This document shows positions 12,027 through 22,834 of a DNA stretch of 64,000 nt, piece by piece. Within the stretch, counting starts at the first letter, position 1, and each line of letters starts with the position of its first letter. Below the pieces are notes generated by a model. It had not been told where the DNA came from and did not search any database. It was given only the letters and a program-made list of their open reading frames with translations. The DNA is from Oscheius dolichura (taxonomy: Eukaryota > Nematoda > Chromadorea > Rhabditida > Rhabditidae): positions 6,572,001-6,636,000 of the forward strand of contig OW051493.1 in assembly GCA_932521035.1 (NCBI GenBank), read 5' to 3'. The position numbers and the translations under genes are program-made.

Positions 12027-12670
12027 TTAGATAAAGGCGGTTTGAACCGTATGAGGGCGCTCCTTCAAGTACTTGTAGCAGGAGAAGTAGACCGCAAGTC
12101 TCCAGATGATGAATACAGAGTAGACGACCAATGTGAACCAGCCAGTGGTCCATGGCGTCAACGAGCTCTACGGTCAAATTCATTTTAGTTTCAAATAAAC
12201 TTACATTCATTCCTTCAAGAAGCGTCCAATTAGTGCCAGCACAAAGATTGATCAAGGCGATCAGAATGTTACCAACGTAGAACACGGCAAACATCACCTC
12301 GACAATGAGGACAGGTATGAGGAACTTGTGCTTCTTCATGTGAATACCTGCTACAACCAGTACAGCGGGGAGGAGAGAAGTAAGCGCTATGCCAAACTAA
12401 ATAGACAATTTTGGTAGATAGTTACAAGACGATACGATTGCATTATTATCCGCAGTAACCGCCGTAATAGACACGACGATGTAAAACAAAATGGAAAGGT
12501 AGGCCAAGATTAAAGCTGCATCCTAAAAATAAGCAGAGTATAAATTCTATTTGCGAGGTTTGAGCTTTGGTATGATCAAATCTAGAAAAACTTACGATGA
12601 CACGGATTTTGTCGCAGCATGTGAGGTACCTTGGATCGTTCTTCTCGGTAGATTTCAGTACGAGAACCAT
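12027..12670 (-). CDS. LAPTM4-like four-transmembrane protein
   Basis: Exons read leftwards from the ATG at 12670: an N-terminus with the Cys pair YLTCCDKIRV, then helices DAALILAYLSILFYIVV, FGIALTSLLPAVLVVAG and FLIPVLIVEVMFAVFYV. A loop with an N-glycosylation site (NWT) follows, then a last helix LVVYSVFIIWRLAVYF leading into SCYKYLKERP and the stop at 12029-12027. The total is about 155 residues. The last helix plus the Cys-Tyr-Lys-Tyr tail resembles the end of lysosome-associated LAPTM4 proteins (NCYKYI), whose members are late-endosomal/lysosomal. A CTTTCAG acceptor ends 2 nt before the ATG. A poly(A) signal AATAAA reads at 11950-11945. The gene converges on HSDL2. Family assignment is by pattern and moderate; another nematode tetraspan family is possible. 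Confidence 0.65.
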
Positions 12671-13023
12671 TGCTGAAAGAAAAGGATACGCGTGGAAATA
12701 ATCTTAAAAAGAAGACAAAAGCATCGTGAAGTTTCGCATGTTCTACAAATAAAAAACAGACAAACGACAAAACAACATGTGACAAATGAAGAGAACTGGG
12801 AGAGGAGGAAAGAAGGGCGCGAGGAGGAAAGAAGAAGAAGAGAAGCTTGCTCCTTATGGACAGGATTGAGGCGCAAAATGCTGTTTTTGAAATTATTTCC
12901 CCTTTTTGTCAACTTTGCTGGAGGTGTTTTTCTAAAGATGAGTTTCATTTGTATATGTCTTGTTTTACTCCGGTATTCCCAGTTTCCTACTATTTGGATG
13001 TGATTCATATCTCTGTTTCAGAC
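12671..13023. promoter_or_regulatory. Divergent interval with a purine-rich tract
   Basis: About 350 bp between the LAPTM4-like gene (leftwards) and the NDK fragment (rightwards). It holds a strongly purine-rich stretch (about 12795-12845, GA-rich on the plus strand). A GTTTCAG acceptor ends at 13021, 2 nt before the NDK ATG. No promoter element can be assigned with confidence. Confidence 0.3.
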
Positions 13024-13515
13024 ATGGCAGCCAACAACGAGAGAGCCTTTGTCGCCATCAAGCCCGACGGAATACAACTGTGAGTTTTTTTCTTATTGAG
13101 TATATAACCTTGTCTAAATCTTATTGACATTTTATTTTCAGGGGACTCGTCGGAGACACTATGACCCGCTTGGAGAAGCGCAGATACAAGCTTGTCGCCC
13201 TCAAGATGATTACGGCTTCAAAGAACCACCTTGAAGTCAGTTCCAAACTTTGTATAGCTCTAATAAATTTTAGGTGCACTACCAGGATCTGAAGGACAAG
13301 CCATTCTTCCCTTCCCTGATCAGCTACACGGGATCCGGGCCTGTTGCCGCCATGGTCTGGGAGGGACTGGACGCCGTCAAGCACGACCGCGTAATGCTCG
13401 GAGCGACAAACCTCTCGCCTCACAACCAGGGACTATTCGTGGAGACTACTGCATCCAGACTGGGCGCAACATTTGCGACGGATCCGATTCAGACCGTCTG
13501 TCAAGCGGCAAGAAC
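13024..13515 (+). pseudogene. Nucleoside diphosphate kinase, frameshifted and missing its catalytic histidine
   Basis: Three exons with proper introns (splits after ATACAACT and after CACCTTGAA) encode the NDK N-terminus: ERAFVAIKPDG with the ATP-site Lys, [55 protein letters not shown] and MLGATN. Near 13411 one base is missing, so the frame leaves the family sequence. In the next frame the family resumes ([15 protein letters not shown]) but the catalytic His codon of NIIHGSD is GAC (Asp) at 13477-13479. Beyond about 13500 the sequence no longer resembles NDK, and the natural C-terminus is absent. A GTTTCAG acceptor lies 2 nt before the ATG. The locus therefore cannot make an active phosphotransferase. 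A sequencing or assembly error could explain the frameshift, but not the His loss and missing end together. Confidence 0.75.
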
Positions 13516-13582
13516 TGCACACAGGCCTTGCCCCACTCCGACCCGCGGGTCCGGCGGCCGCCTGGTAGCCGGTGGCGCGCGG

Positions 13583-14092
13583 CTCGACTGACATCTGAAT
13601 CGGGAGAGTTTTATAGGAAGAGCAGGATCTGGTTCATCCTGCTCCTGCTGGCCTGGTGCAGTCGCGACCCCGGCTTCGTCCACGGTTGGGATGCCCTTCT
13701 TCCCAAGTAGTCGCATCATTTTCTATAAAATGAGAGACTGTTCAGAGACAAGAAGGGGAAGACCCAGTCAAGCTGGCTCGTCACGGACTCGACGGTAGCC
13801 GTGCTGGTGACGATGCTGATGTTCATCTGGCCGCGGAGCCTGTCCGATCCCAAGCTGGCGCCCATTCTCACGTGGGAACACATGAAGACCAAATACTCGT
13901 GGTCGTGCACACTTCTCATCGGCTCCGGCTTTGCTCTGTCCCACGGGGTCAGTTCCTCCGGGCTGGGCGACCTCCTCGCCTGTCGGATGAACGAGGTCTT
14001 CCTCCACATGAACAAGTTCTGGCTACAGTGTAAGTGCCTCTCTACTCCTTTCCCAAATGGTCTCTTCCAGTCCTGGCCACCCTGACTGTCTG
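13583..14092 (+). pseudogene. Internal fragment of an SLC13-family Na+/dicarboxylate transporter
   Basis: Two exons and part of a third are clearly SLC13: [20 protein letters not shown] then GWDALLP, a 39-bp-class intron (about 13710-13750), and LVTDSTVAVLVTMLMFIWP. PILTWEHMKTKYSWSCTLLI and GSGFALSHGVSSSGLGDLL follow, with WLQ spliced to LATLTVCLV. These match the mid-to-late membrane segments of the family (the RDPGF and ILTW motifs). Neither the N-terminal half nor the final helices and the family's Thr/Asn-rich C-terminal signature are present. The reading continues only into VHYSPLVVR and a stop. The fragment begins where the NDK fragment loses similarity. Introns are retained, so this is a DNA-level piece, not a processed cDNA. 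Confidence 0.75.
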
Positions 14093-15153
14093 CTTAGTTC
14101 ATTACTCACCTTTAGTAGTTCGTTGAATCTTCTCGTTAAACATAATAAAATATCTGGTCAGTGAACACATCTTTCACTGTTCGAAGAGATTCACCAATTT
14201 CGTTAAATTGATTTTGTAGTAATGAAACCTGCAAATAATTAATAATCTAGTGTATCAAACAGAATAGACTTAACAGTTCTTTCTGTTCACTTTTACGCTT
14301 TCTATGGAGAAGTAGAGATTTCTTGACACGAGAAGCATCCTTCATCTTAGAAGAAAATATTGAACTTTGCTTGAAAAACGTCTTCAAAATGAAATAACAA
14401 CACAAAAACTGAAGAATATCTGCGACGCAAATCGTTCTCAAATGACACACTTCGTTCTTTCATAGCTGTTTGCCAGCACCTTCGAGAAGATTTAGGTGTG
14501 ACCACTCTCTTTTTCCTTCAGTTCTCTCAATATTTGTGACGTCTTTGCCCTGGCAATTTCTCTTTCTCAAGAGATTTCCTGATCTTCTGTAGTCTCTTTC
14601 AAGAGTGATGAGAGTGACGCGTCTGTGCAGAGACGCAGCGGAAGGCGAGAAACTGCCAACGTCGCTTTCTTCCACTAACTTTTGTGAATAGAAAAGAGAT
14701 TTCCTGATCTTCTGTAGTTTGTGTTGATTTCGTGATTTCTCATTCGTGATTATTGTTCTATTCCAAAAAATAGGGATACAGTAATTTGCCTCCGTTCGAG
14801 ACCATTTGGGATCGGAGAACAAAATCGCAAAATTTGCCTGATTTTCAAGAAAACTCTGATTACTGTATCCCTATTTTTTGGAAAAGAACTATATCATTGT
14901 TATTTTCTACTAAAATTTTAGTTAGTTACCAACTTTTCTTACTTTCTCTCTCTCTTTCGAATTATTCGAATATGTTTACAGAGTGCATGTGTGTTGTTGA
15001 CATTCTGTCTCAGAAAATATATTTGCTTTATGTGCAATGCTTTTTTTTCACCTCTTTCATTTTATATTTTCATTTACTTTTTAATAATTTTGTCTACTTA
15101 TTAAATTTTGTATTTTTTTTTCTAAAATAGCTTCATTAAAATTTTGATTTTAG
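14093..15153. repeat. AT-rich repeat region with a direct repeat and a palindrome
   Basis: No coding exon can be supported. A 24-nt direct repeat (starting AGAGATTTCCTGATCTTCTG) occurs at about 14571 and again at about 14696. A near-perfect inverted repeat has arms of about 25 nt (left arm about 14760-14785, starting TTCCAAAAAATAGGGATACA; right arm about 14855-14881) around 70 nt. The upstream exon of the HEPN-like gene may hide here but was not identified. Confidence 0.6.
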
Positions 15154-16071
15154 AATACTGTCGAAGAAGTTTGTCGTTAATGGTTGCGATTTGATTTGTG
15201 TTGATGAGAAGAATTTTGACAATGTGCGCAAAATGTTTAAGGAGAATGTGACGTTGGACGACTTGGAAAATTGGGAGTCCAAGGTGTGATTTATTTTTGT
15301 CTTTTTTAATGAATGCTAATAAGCTTTCTAAAAATTAAACTACGAGTTAACAAACACCTTTTTGAAATTATCTATTTTGTTTTCAGGAAGAAATGGAGAA
15401 GTACGACGCGTCGACTTTCATCACTAAAGCCCGTCACTATTTATCTCTTTCTCCGCCGGACCTCGTTCAGTCCGCTGAGAAGTTATGGTTTGCTGCCGTA
15501 TACGCAGTCAAGGAATTATATCTGACTTCTGGAGGTATGGATCTGAAGTCGCATAATTCTTTGAAGTATTAATCTGAATGTTTGAGGTGTCGATCTGAAG
15601 TCTCACAACTCCCTCAAGTACTTCGTTCGATTTGCGATCAAGCATGCAGATATATCCGACGACATCTTCTGGAATTTACACGACAGTTGGACAAAAGCAG
15701 AAAAGTAAGTTGTTCAAGTTTATACACTTTAATGCATAATCGATTTATTATTATAATTTCTTATTTATTTAATTTTGGTTAAAAAAAGTTTTGATACTTT
15801 TATTTCTCTTATATGTAGTATAAACAAGTTCAGGATGCACCGAGACGTCTATGGATCGTCCAATTTTCGCGCGAGCGAATATGCTCAAATAATCTGCGAC
15901 GTTGAGACGTTTGTGGACAAGTTTGAAGCCTTTGATCGCAAAAGCCTTTGGGTCGAATTCGAAAAGGCTTTCATTTCCGGAAACAATCCAGATGTTGTAA
16001 TTAGCAAGGAATCACATTCCATTATTCTTGGTGGTTCTCTTTTCAAGTGTGATTACTCAGTCTTTGTGTAA
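15154..16071 (+). CDS. HEPN / PaREP1-like alpha-helical protein
   Basis: Exons 15154-15283, 15387-15534, 15587-15704 and 15834-16071 join in frame. The core (FITKARHYLSLSPPDLVQSA, EKLWFAAVYAVKELY, LKSHNSLKYFVRFAIKHADI, FWNLHDSWTKAEKMHRDVY, then DVETFVDKFEAF) follows the helical HEPN pattern of PaREP1-type proteins, where Lys/Trp and SHxxL precede an A-x-x-H-x-x-x-Y motif. The C-terminus (about 60 residues) is not recognised. No start codon is present in the first exon's frame, so an upstream exon is missing from this model. Intron 2 (15535-15586) is a diverged duplicate of the start of exon 3. The gene is AT-rich; AATAAA lies near 16156. Function unknown; the fold call is moderate. Confidence 0.55.
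15531..15622 (+). repeat. Tandem duplication that forms an intron and the following exon start
   Basis: Copy 1 (15531-15570) and copy 2 (15583-15622) are about 75% identical and both begin with a GAGGT/GGAGGT boundary. Copy 1 lies inside the 52-bp intron 15535-15586. In the reading frame of the upstream exon it would encode GMDLKSHNSLKY followed by TAA. Copy 2, the start of the next exon, encodes GVDLKSHNSLKY. Nearly all differences are at synonymous positions. Confidence 0.8.
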
Positions 16072-16714
16072 TTTATTCCCGTAAATTGTATAAAATATTT
16101 TTGAATAGTATCTTATTCTTTGTTGTTTGTAATTTGTTGTCGCCAAGTGCAGTCAATAAATTGTTGTATCCTCATCGCTTTTATTTAATTGTCAATAGAG
16201 TTAATAGATCAACACTACATATCTTCGAGTTGTTGTAATGGATGATGGTATTCACATCAGACTAATCACTGATTTTTCAAAATCAAAGTTTTCCAGTAAC
16301 TTAAGAAGAAGTAAACAGTAATAACCACAGTGATGTGTTTCGAATTCTTGTATTTGAAATGTTGACAAAAGTATTTTATCTTTTTCTTTTGCGTAAGCAA
16401 GCTTCCTAGAAGTACATCCTTTTAAATATTCTTGAGGTTCTTAAGGTGGATCAAGTCCAAAGGAGTCAAAGAAATAAATCTTTCCTTTATTTTTAGAATA
16501 ACAAACCCAATGAGTACCTCTACCATCTGAAGAATCTAAGTTTACAATACCTTTTTATAGCATTCTCGTCCCGGCTACTATCCAGTAGTCAATTGAAAAT
16601 TGATTTATCCTAGATAAAAAGTCAACAAAAGAGAAATGACAAAGTTATTGATACAATTAGATCCATGAGTGAGTTCTTTTAACCATATCCGGTTTGTTGC
16701 TGATATGTTCTTCT
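16072..16714. other. Intergenic, AT-rich
   Basis: About 640 bp between the HEPN-like gene and the convergent bestrophin gene. It holds poly(A)-type signals for both sides (AATAAA near 16156 on plus; TTTATT near 16483, i.e. AATAAA on minus). Nothing else was recognised. Confidence 0.4.
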
Positions 16715-18742
16715 TCATCCTCGACTATCGGCTCCGTGATGGTGGAAGAGGCCCTCACCCGGAACTTCGGCCGTCTCGGAGGAGCTGTGGGCACTAAACG
16801 GCTCTATTTTCCTAGAAAGACTCGCTTACCATCGTCTTCGGATTGCCCTTCTTCCCAAATCTCCGAAAGTTCCTGCACAGAGAGGGGGGACGGCATTCGT
16901 TTTGGGCGAGGTGTCGGCGGCACAGGGCGACTGTAGCCGACCGCCTGGATGACTTCCTGCTCCGTGATGCTGTCCTCCCGGGAGCGAGACGTCGCCTGGC
17001 TTTCGCAGCTGGTGGCACTCGTAGCGATGGTTGGGGTAGTTGTCGATCGCCTGTGTTCCAGCCGGGCTAAAGCCATGATTCCCAGATTTGAATAAACGTA
17101 CACCTTCCTTTGATGCGGATGTTCTTGACGATGGCGCTGAGCCGTCTCATCGAGGAGCGGAAGGAGCCATCCCTGGTGGGGGCGCTGTCCCTCTTCTCTA
17201 GTCCCGCCACAGGGACCACCTCACCCTCTTCGGCTAAACAGGTCTTGGTCATCTCCTCTCGTCCGCCTCCTACCTGCCTCTATAATACTGGTGAATCTCT
17301 TGATTCCGTTGTTATTGTTATTGTTCAGTTTCAACATGATGCTGTCCTCCCCGTGTGGGTGAATATGGGCACAGCTGCCGATCTGTGGGTTCATGCGAAG
17401 GTTAGCCGTCTCCGGGGTGTAGAGGGGCTCGATCTCCGTGTCCTCCCAGAAGGCGTCTCTCTCCATCTTCGGGTACTTGTCAAATTGGTCATCCACCATG
17501 CTCAGTCCCACTTGGAGATTACGATCCAGGAGCCAATTGGTCTCAAAGTCACTGGAAAAGAGCATGGACCACTCAAATGGCCGCCCTTACTCATTGTCCT
17601 CCCCCAGCGGGTTTAGCATAACCTCGGCCACCTTGACCCATCCCACGATGAAAATAAACTGTAGACTGGACATAACGGGGATGTAGATATCGGCCGTCTG
17701 GGTGTAATTGGCCAGGTTCCTCGAGGGATTGATGAACTGTCTTCCCATAAGGGCCATGACGAAGAAAGTACGGACAGCCAGATGGACAACCTGGAATCTG
17801 TCTTGGAAAGAGGAAGAATTGAACCTGTGTATAGGCGAGAGGGACGGAGACCCAGTCGGCCAGTGCCAGGGAGAGCACTTGATTACGGTAGGAATAGATC
17901 TGAACGGATATAGGGAAATATACCAGAGGAATACCTTCTCGTTGACATTGACCAGAGCTATGTCCGAAGAGATGAGCCCCATTTGTCGGGCTGCTCGCAT
18001 GTGGGCAAAGGCCCACTGTGCCGGGACCCAGTACTTGGCCACCTTGCTGGGCACCTCAGTGAAATGGTCCAACTCTGCTTGGGTCATGAAGCCTGCCGTC
18101 ACGAGATGATTCATTGTGGGGAAGCGTTTCTTAACTTGGACAGAGATGTCTCGCAGGACGATGGCTTGTACCAGGACCAGGTATCTGAAGTATTTTGTTG
18201 TTAGAAGGGGAGATACGGCCACCTGACGACGGTTCTTCGAAGATTCCTGGCCAACTCGGTCGTGCCCTCCACGTGAGCAGCGATGGCCAGCCCCGGCCTG
18301 TAGAGAACGCTCAAAACACAGAAAAGAAGCCGACTCACGTATCAATCCAACCGATATTGTTGAAAATGTTCTGCCACCTCGAGAAAACGGCCTGAACATA
18401 GAATCCGAGCATGAAAGTGATCGGGATGAAGGTAGAATACGTGTTACAAAAGACGGAGATATCTTCAAAAACCCTAAATTTTATCGGCTACCCATCTTAT
18501 TGAAAGATCTGCTCACTCCCGTTGAAATTCCGTCATGGCAAAGCGATAACTCAAGCTGAGAGCTAAGTAGAAGGCCAGCCACACGAGGTACTCGTGCCAG
18601 ACCAGCTGCCAAATGGATCCCTTCAATATTGGATATTAGACCTTTAAAAGAGGAGGATTCGGTATACCTTCCATTTGAACAGGAGACGATAAAGACAGAA
18701 AAAGCTAGAAGTCGCGACTTCGCGTGAATAGGAGACAGTCAT
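16715..18742 (-). CDS. Bestrophin-family anion channel (copy 1)
   Basis: Bestrophins are pentameric, Ca2+-regulated plasma-membrane anion channels. Reading leftwards from the ATG at 18742 the exons give the family N-terminus (MTVSYSREVATSSFF, LLFKWKGSIWQLVWHEYLVW), IPITFMLGFYVQAVFSRWQN and IGWIDT, then RYLVLVQAIVLRDIS with VKKRFPTMNHL. PAQWAFAHMRAARQMGLIS, RTFFVMALMGRQFINPSRNL, and the acidic calcium-clasp stretch GEDNEDFETNWLLDRNLQVG follow. A long Ser/Thr/Pro-rich cytoplasmic tail runs through VGYSRPVPPTPRPKRMPSPL to the stop at 16717-16715. Introns are 30-50 bp. Joining the tail in frame needs the donor GTACGT near 17106 rather than the overlapping GTGTAC. No acceptor sits close to the ATG. 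A paralogue lies on the other strand at 34.7 kb. Confidence 0.9.
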
Positions 18743-21700
18743 TTTGGAGTGGGTTACAAGCGGTACAAAAAGGACGAGTCAGTGAAATTATGCCCGCGAC
18801 GAGGGGATTGCCCCTCATAATTCCAGCTTACTTTTCACTCTTCTGTTTTGGAAAATATTTGGAAGTTTAATGGATGACGGTGTTGTTTGACTGACGGCTG
18901 GGAATTCATAATCAGTCTGGAGGAGGTAGGCCGAGGAGGCCGTCAACGAGCCAAGATAGTCTGCCCCCGAACCCGTATGCCCTCGGCAAGACGCTTCTTT
19001 CTATTGAAAGTAGTCAGATTTGTAGATTTCCAGCTTACTGAGACTGTACGGGTTCTGCCACACAGTTTGTCATGTACCGAAGGTCTTCCCCGCCCCCGTC
19101 CTCCTCATGCTAAAAACGTCTGCCCTGCTGTTTAGTTTGTTCTCAAATTGACTCTCTTCCATTCAGCAGCTGGCATCTTGACGCCTGAATAAATTATAAG
19201 TCGCTTGTCCATTTTTTCGGGGCCCTTTGCCAAAAATAATACGACTCTCCCCGTTTGCTCGGCCTGGTCTCTGAACTTGTCCGTCTCCCTGGCCGGCTCC
19301 TTCCCCGAAAGGTCAACCTCTCTCTCGGTCTCTCCGTCCGTCTGTCCGTGGCTGGCCGTCGTCTCTCTCGGTTTCTCTTATTTCGTGTGGGCCATTTCGT
19401 CCGTCCGGATCAATGAGCCCCGAGCGCAATGCATTGGCAATATATGAGGGAAGGCTAGCCTCGTGCCCCGTTTCCACTTTGCAACCACGGCAATCACTTT
19501 TTTCGGGTTCTCTTCGCTTTTTTTGGGCTGAATACGACGAGTTCCGGAGAGGGGGAGAGAAGGGGGCAGGCAGCCTTCTTCATTTCTGGCTCGGGCCATC
19601 GTAACCCCCGTTTTATTGTCTTCCTCCTCCGACTGCCTCGGGTCTTCCATCATTTTGTATTCGTTTTCTTGTTTTCGGGGATAAAACCTTAGTCTTAAGC
19701 TGGAGTAGAGACACTCGTCCCTCTTCCGGAGGGTCCTCCCCTCCACCACGGGTTGCCCTTCAGTGCAGCTGGTCCCCTGTGGCGCCGGTCCACCCGGTTC
19801 ACAAAGTACAGCGTCTTCTTATAAACTCGGCTCGCCTTATTCGTTTCCTTCAATCTCTGCCTTCCCGAATAAACTATGTTATTGGCAGCTGTCAATAGGT
19901 GCTTGCTCCCATTTGGCTGGTCTCAGTACTTCCCGCCACTTCTTTTGGTCTTTCCCCAATTTATTCACACACCCCACATTCAAGACTCGGCCCCTGCGTT
20001 CTCTCTCTCTTTCAATTTTTTCGCCTCTGCTCAGACAAATCCTCATTAAAACGAAGGCGGCGCCCTCTTGATCCCCCTTTCCTTCTGCTCCTCTTTCTCT
20101 ACTTTTTTTTCTTCGTTTATATCCAAATTGGGAGAGGGAGGAAATGACACACAAGGTTCTTACGTAAGAGGAACAAGAATTTCTATTCCCCTCACGGCCT
20201 TTGACCTCTGCTTATTCCACCGGCTCCGCTGCTGATCCCCTGTAGTGACGTCTCCGCTCCTCCTCCCTCGTCCCCCGTCCCCTCCTCCAAGTCCAACCAG
20301 TATAATCAGCGTTGTGCTGTGTTTGTAACCGAGAGAGATCCACCGCAGGCCGGAAACAAACCAAATTATGGTTGCAATCTCGTTAGACGACCTCCAGCCC
20401 GTGAGGCAGGCTTTTTCCGTCCCATTCGCAACATTTTACTCTCTTTTTGTCTTTCCCTATTCTCGTCCTCTTCTAAAAATGGAAAGTACTAATCGGCCAG
20501 AAGGAGAGGAGGATGTTTTTTGATGATAAAAGCACCCAAGGGAGACCCGTTTGTCAAACTATAAATCAGAAGGCCGTCCGCCATTCGATAGATGCACTGA
20601 ACGGGGCCATCGCACTCATCCTGCTCTCTCTTCTCTTATTTCTACTTAATTGAAGACATACTGTAGTAAACTGTATAAAGCACTTTCTACCGTTGAAATT
20701 AAGCAGGCCCCGGGAAGACGAAACTCCAACCCAATTGTTCGGCCACTTGTTCCTTTCGCCCTGCTCCTTCCCAGTCCATAGATCGTCTCCTTCTCCCTTC
20801 TGCTGGCCCGCGTTCCTCCAGCCCCTCCCGGAAACGTGTAATGGCTCCTTATTTATGCCACTGGCCTTCACAAAGCCCCCGTTGTCTTTTCGGTTCGGAG
20901 GGCAGAAGTCCACCGCCCGGCTGCCCCCCTTGGTTGTGTTCTAATTGAGCAACATTGGCCCCTCGGCTCGCCCCTCGTAAACCTCTCACTATAGCGAATT
21001 TCATCCCCTCCAAACCAGTGTGTCCTCTGTTTGAAATTGACTCGGCCCCCTTGTTTTTACCCTCCATTTCAGGAGAGAGAGGGACACAATTTCCTGTGTC
21101 CTCCCCACTGGCCGTGTCATTTTTGGACTTTCGGGGGCCATCCCATTTCGGGGGCACATTCATGCCTTTATGAAGGCAAAAAGGCAACATGCCAGTGGCC
21201 GAGGCGATTCTAATTTCGGGAGATCCCCTCCTCCCTTGCTGTCTAACTGTGGCCCCATTTCTCACTTGTCTCCATTTTGGGGGATCCAAGGAGGATACAG
21301 TAAGGTATACTCGCTTTTAACCTCACTCAAACCCTAAAAAGTACAATAACTTTTCCCATTCCTTGTGATCCCTCCAAAGGATCCTGCCCTTTTTCGATTT
21401 CTGATCGTTTGTTCCTTTCCTTCTGGTCTGTTGGGTTCCTCTGTTCATCGCCGTAGTGGTCCCCCTCGCGGAACTCGTCGCCCTGTTTCCTTCCTCCCTC
21501 TACGTCACAAAAGTCGGTCTCTCCCTTTCCCCGAAACGGATCATTCCGTGCCCGTCTTCCCTTATTCTCTGTTGCATTTCCAATGGCCAACCCAACTCCG
21601 TCTCTTTGGTCTTTAATCAACCACAACCTCCCCTGAAATTGCTCCCTCCTCTCTCTATTTTTATGTCTCTCTGTCCATCTTTTCGTATCCGTCATTTTCC

Positions 21701-22834
21701 CGTAGTTAGCCGAGGAGAGAGACCAATTTTCTCTTGGCTATTTTCCGGCCTAGACATAGCATGGCCTTCCCCAGTCGCCCTGCACTCCCCCTTCTTATAA
21801 TCGCCATTCTTTCAATGAAAACGATCAATAGGCCACACTAAAAATGGCTAGGAATCGTAAAAAGAGGAGTTGGTTTCTGATCTATTGATCAAAAATTCAT
21901 AGAGGAAGATCATATGGTCAAAAGTAGAGAGGAAACGGGGGACCAAAAAGCTTACGACACCCGGGATTCGCAAGCTGCCAAGTACTAACCGGCCTCGAGG
22001 TTGCTTGACTTGCCAGATCGGATGCGATGGCGTGAGCGTGGTATGGCCGTAAGCATTCGGGCTGCTTTATTTTCCGGAGACATTCGGCAGTTGTTTTGTT
22101 GTCCACGAACACTTGTACCTAGGCAATTACTCCCCGCAAAGGGCTCCCGTCCTCCCCACAAATATGCACCAAATGGACCGTAAAGTTTCCGCTGCCTCTC
22201 TCTCTCTCTCTTCTGAATCGATCCCTCCTTTAAATCCGCTGCTTCGGTGTTATCTCTTCTCCTTCCATCTTCAGTGCCCCCCTGGGCTGTGCCCAGGTGT
22301 CACATTTCTTCTCCTCCTGGGCCCCGGTCTCTCCATCTTCTTCATCTCTTCGCTTCCTCCCCTCCTCCCCCCGGCCGTCCCCGCAATCTGGTACGGCTCA
22401 ACGCGCATCCAAATACACACTCTGCCGGCCCCTACACACACGGATAAAATGTGTGAAATTCTCCTGGGAGGAAGAGGGGAGCGAGCTGGCCAGGCACACA
22501 CTAATCACAGCAACACACAACCAAACCAGCCTGGTCCCCGTTTATATCAAAGCCACTCTATTGATTCCACATTCCAGGCCCCCCTTTTTTCCCAGAAATT
22601 ACCGCCTTTGTCCCGACCTCCCCCGGCTCTACTTCCTCGTCTCCTCCTCCTTTAAACCCGTCTCCACAGTAATCTTACAGGTACCCCCGCCCAAAACTGC
22701 ATTCAAAACGTCGGGAGCTGTTGATGTCCCATTGATACCCACCGTGTACCTACTACACCACAGGTCTGTACGGTGTTTAACCTCGTAATAATAATAATCT
22801 GTAGGAGCGGTAGGGGCGGTGGGTCAATGGGCTG
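18743..22834. other. 4.1-kb divergent intergenic region, pyrimidine-rich on plus
   Basis: This lies between bestrophin copy 1 (leftwards) and the K2P channel (rightwards). It is C/T-rich on the plus strand, with a short CT dinucleotide run near 22196-22211. The open frames here are composition-driven and show no domains. It contains one 5S-derived repeat copy (21872-22054), listed separately. It presumably holds the promoters of both channel genes, but I cannot place any element. Confidence 0.45.
21872..22054 (-). repeat. 5S rRNA-derived dispersed element, copy A (SINE-like)
   Basis: Read on the minus strand, 22054-21950 (105 nt) begins GCTTACGGCCATACCACG, keeps GATCTGGCAAGTCAAGCAAC and GGTTAGTACTTG, and ends GTCGTAAGC. 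This is a 5S rRNA lacking the internal-control box around ATCGGAGACGG. It runs on into a roughly 78-nt tail (TTTTTGG ... CTCTACTTTTGACCATATGA ... ATGAATTTTTGATCA ... ATCAGAAACC). The same tail follows the degenerate 5S at 32928 but not the intact 5S at 50235. Too decayed to be a working 5S gene. Confidence 0.75.

Noticed and set aside
22196-22211. CT dinucleotide run
   Set aside because: Simple sequence repeat too short to be informative.
22113-22655. 180-codon open frame on plus in the intergenic region
   Set aside because: Composition-driven (Pro/Ser/Leu from C/T-rich DNA), no domain, no acceptor or poly(A) signal, and overlapped by equally long frames in other phases.
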